A DNA stretch of 64,000 nucleotides. It comes from Alistipes sp. GTDB lineage: Bacteria > Bacteroidota > Bacteroidia > Bacteroidales > Rikenellaceae. Below, piece after piece: positions 62,441 to 64,000 of the stretch. Below the pieces are notes generated by a model. That model saw only the letters and a list, made by a program, of their open reading frames with translations. It was not told the origin of the DNA and searched no databases. Every line of letters starts with the position of its first letter. Positions within the stretch are counted from its first letter, which is position 1. The stretch is taken from the NCBI GenBank assembly GCA_017504485.1, contig JAFVRC010000040.1:19821-83820 (forward strand), read 5' to 3'. Both the position numbers and the translations under genes were made by a program.

Positions 62441-63586
62441 ATGGCAAAGGTTTTAATTCTGGAACATTCAAAAAGCATGCGCAACACCCTGCGCGAAAGA
62501 TTGGAGTACGAGGGCTTCTCGACCGAGGGGGCCGAGACAGTCGAGGCGGCGAGTGCTATGTGTCAAAAGATTCCATTCGACGCCATTATCACCGACCACT
62601 CGGCACCCTTCGGCGAGAATGATATCCCCTTCATCGTGCTGTCGGCCGAGAACAGCATCGAGTCGGCTGTCGAAGCGGTGCGCAACGGAGCCTACGACTT
62701 CATAACCAAGCCGATAGATATGAACCGGCTGCTCGGGGCTCTGCGTCGCATCGTGGCAACCGAGGACGAGGAGCCACGGTTGCCCATACGCCACAAGAGC
62801 ACAACACGCGCACGCAGCGCACGCCCCGACTGCCAAACAATAGAGCCCATCGTCGGCGAGAGCCCCGAAATTGCACAGGTACGCACGCTTATAGAGAAGG
62901 TGGCCACCTCCGAGGCGCGTGTGCTTGTGACGGGCGAAAATGGCACGGGCAAGGAGCTGGTGGCACGATGGCTGCACTGCAAGAGCCGCCGCGCAAACGC
63001 TCCGTTTGTCGAGGTGAACTGCGCGGCCATACCCTCCGAACTTATTGAGAGTGAACTCTTCGGACACGAGCGCGGAGCCTTCACTTCGGCCATCAAGCAG
63101 CGCAAAGGCAAGTTCGAACAGGCCGATGGTGGCACCCTCTTTATGGACGAGATAGGCGATATGTCGCTATCGGCACAGGCGAAGGTGTTGCGAGCATTGC
63201 AAGAGCGCAAGATTTCGCGCGTGGGTAGCGACCGTGATATAGACGTCGATGTGCGCGTCATCGCCGCGACAAACAAGAATCTGCGCCACGAAATCGAGCA
63301 GGGCAACTTTCGCGAAGACCTCTACCACCGTATAGGCGTAATTCTCATAAAGGTTCCGGCATTGCGCGAGCGCAAGGGTGATGTGCCGATTCTCGTTGAG
63401 CACTTCATTGCGACCATCTGCAACGAGTACCACATCCCCTACAAGCCGATAGACACCAAGGCTGTCGAGGTGCTCTCGGCACGCCCTTGGAGCGGTAATA
63501 TACGCGAATTGCGCAACGTCATCGAGCGGCTTATCGTGCTCTCCGGCGAGCGCATACTTCTCTCGGATGTCGAACAATATTGCTGA
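62441..63586 (+). CDS. Sigma-54 activator-like response regulator without DNA-binding domain
   Basis: A protein of 381 residues, against about 450 for NtrC. The N-terminal receiver is shortened and degenerate: the usual acidic pair after beta-1 is Glu8-His9, but Asp52 (IITDHS) and Lys90 (ITKP) remain. The AAA+ domain (about 138-375) has Walker A GENGTGKE (165-172), the sigma-54 contact loop as GAFTSA instead of GAFTGA (212-217), Walker B LFMDEIGD, and FREDLYHRIGV. The protein stops after LLSDVEQYC, so no Fis-type helix-turn-helix is present. No histidine-kinase gene is adjacent. It may activate from solution or may be regulatory in another way. Confidence 0.9.
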   Translation: MAKVLILEHSKSMRNTLRERLEYEGFSTEGAETVEAASAMCQKIPFDAIITDHSAPFGENDIPFIVLSAENSIESAVEAVRNGAYDFITKPIDMNRLLGALRRIVATEDEEPRLPIRHKSTTRARSARPDCQTIEPIVGESPEIAQVRTLIEKVATSEARVLVTGENGTGKELVARWLHCKSRRANAPFVEVNCAAIPSELIESELFGHERGAFTSAIKQRKGKFEQADGGTLFMDEIGDMSLSAQAKVLRALQERKISRVGSDRDIDVDVRVIAATNKNLRHEIEQGNFREDLYHRIGVILIKVPALRERKGDVPILVEHFIATICNEYHIPYKPIDTKAVEVLSARPWSGNIRELRNVIERLIVLSGERILLSDVEQYC

Positions 63587-63645
63587 CAAGTGCTCTTAAA
63601 GCGACTAACAGCAGGGCAGAAGGGAGCTATATAATAAATAGGTAT

Positions 63646-63666
63646 AGCCCCAAAACGGGGCTCTTT
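63646..63666 (+). terminator. Terminator of the sigma-54 activator gene
   Basis: AGCCCC (63646-63651) pairs with GGGGCT (63657-63662), followed by CTTT. It lies 59 bp after the stop. Confidence 0.7.
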
Positions 63667-63731
63667 AGGCCAAAACACAAACTTTTTTTACAAATTTTTG
63701 CCTGACTCTTTTATTTTTCGCAAAACTATTC

Positions 63732-63739
63732 TATCTTTG
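63732..63739 (+). promoter_or_regulatory. -7 promoter element with no protein gene behind it
   Basis: TATCTTTG, an exact TAnnTTTG. No coding frame follows before the tRNA promoter. Confidence 0.55.
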
Positions 63740-63745
63740 CACTCG

Positions 63746-63836
63746 ATTTTCTACCACAACTCTGCGCAAAGCATCCGCAAATGCCAGTAGAAGTGGGGCG
63801 GAAATCCGGTTCTTTGAGAAAAAGAGAATTTTTTTG
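63746..63836 (+). ncRNA. Candidate small RNA
   Basis: About 90 nt between the -7 element at 63732 and a T-tract at 63829-63835 preceded by a weak stem (TTCTTT with AAAGAGAA). Inside, TTCTAC (63749-63754) can pair with GTAGAA (63787-63792) and GCAT (63771-63774) with ATGC (63781-63784), giving a nested structure. No similarity to a known RNA is recognised. Confidence 0.35.
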
Positions 63837-63845
63837 CTCCAAAAT

Positions 63846-63876
63846 TTTGAGATGTCAAAAAAAATCACTTACTTTG
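63846..63876 (+). promoter_or_regulatory. tRNA-Thr promoter
   Basis: TTTG (63846-63849), 19 bp, TTACTTTG (63869-63876), one mismatch to TAnnTTTG, 19 bp before the tRNA. Confidence 0.6.
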
Positions 63877-63895
63877 CACTCCGATTGGTTACAAC

Positions 63896-63969
63896 GCCGA
63901 TGTAGCTCAGTTGGCCAGAGCAGCTGATTTGTAATCAGCTGGTCGGGGGTTCGAATCCCTCCATCGGCT
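63896..63969 (+). tRNA. tRNA-Thr (TGT)
   Basis: A 74-nt cloverleaf with acceptor GCCGATG/CATCGGC, anticodon stem GCTGA/TCAGC with loop TTTGTAA (anticodon TGT), and T arm GGGGG/CCCTC-type pairs. The discriminator is T and CCA is not encoded. Confidence 0.95.
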
Positions 63970-64000
63970 CAACTTAACACAAGGCAACGCCAATTGAAAT

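Overview
This window comes from a chromosome of the phylum Bacteroidetes (order Bacteroidales). An Alistipes-like member of the Rikenellaceae is my best guess, but that is inference. The evidence is repeated TAnnTTTG -7 promoter elements (three with a TTTG -33 element exactly 19 bp upstream), two-subunit methylmalonyl-CoA mutase, type III glutamine synthetase, a bacterial V-type ATPase operon containing DUF2764, and the Bacteroidetes families DUF4254 and DUF4290. No phage, insertion sequence, CRISPR array or SusC/SusD pair was seen.

Layout. 1-8.4 kb: the 3' part of ftsY, then rimO, an acetyltransferase-like gene, a visibly AT-rich two-gene envelope operon (lipoprotein and outer-membrane barrel) behind a long structured leader, gcvT and two glycosyltransferases. 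8.5 kb: a CAT-anticodon tRNA. 8.6-25.7 kb: the catabolic heart of the window. A divergent IclR regulator faces an operon of MFS transporter, two secreted GH13 proteins, a glucarate-dehydratase-subgroup enolase, an SDR, an RraA-like aldolase, a propeller lactonase and an S1/P1 nuclease. Next comes a second operon encoding the Ashwell hexuronate pathway (kdgK, eda, transporter, SDR-type uxuB, uxuA, uxaC) and a HAD phosphatase. 25.8-34.8 kb: tRNA-Ala, glnN, a secreted DUF6259-like protein and mutA-mutB. 34.9-41 kb: tRNA-Gln, a nitroreductase and a five-gene Hdr-like redox operon. 41-49.4 kb: a LysM glucosaminidase, DUF4254 with a GT9 glycosyltransferase, ung, an operon of galM-deoD and two S1/P1 nucleases, then metK behind a SAM-II riboswitch. 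49.6-57.2 kb: the V-type ATPase operon (E, DUF2764, A, B, D, I, K). 57.2-64 kb: a GT2 glycosyltransferase, a reverse-strand operon (DUF4290, a thioredoxin-fold lipoprotein lacking CXXC, lpxH, thyA, folA), a truncated sigma-54 activator, a possible small RNA and tRNA-Thr.

How the genes work together. The sugar-acid operon holds one enzyme for each step of a non-phosphorylative route: sugar dehydrogenase, lactonase, sugar-acid dehydratase, and an aldolase or decarboxylase. The neighbouring operon turns glucuronate or galacturonate into pyruvate and glyceraldehyde 3-phosphate. The nuclease-deoD operon looks like salvage of extracellular nucleic acid. The Hdr-like operon probably exchanges electrons with membrane quinone, and the V-ATPase c-subunit keeps all the Na+-binding positions known from Enterococcus hirae NtpK.

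The best candidates for something undescribed are the RraA-containing sugar-acid operon with its paired operators, the Hdr-like complex, the long leader hairpin at 4910-5027, and the SAM-II element with an apparent competing pairing.
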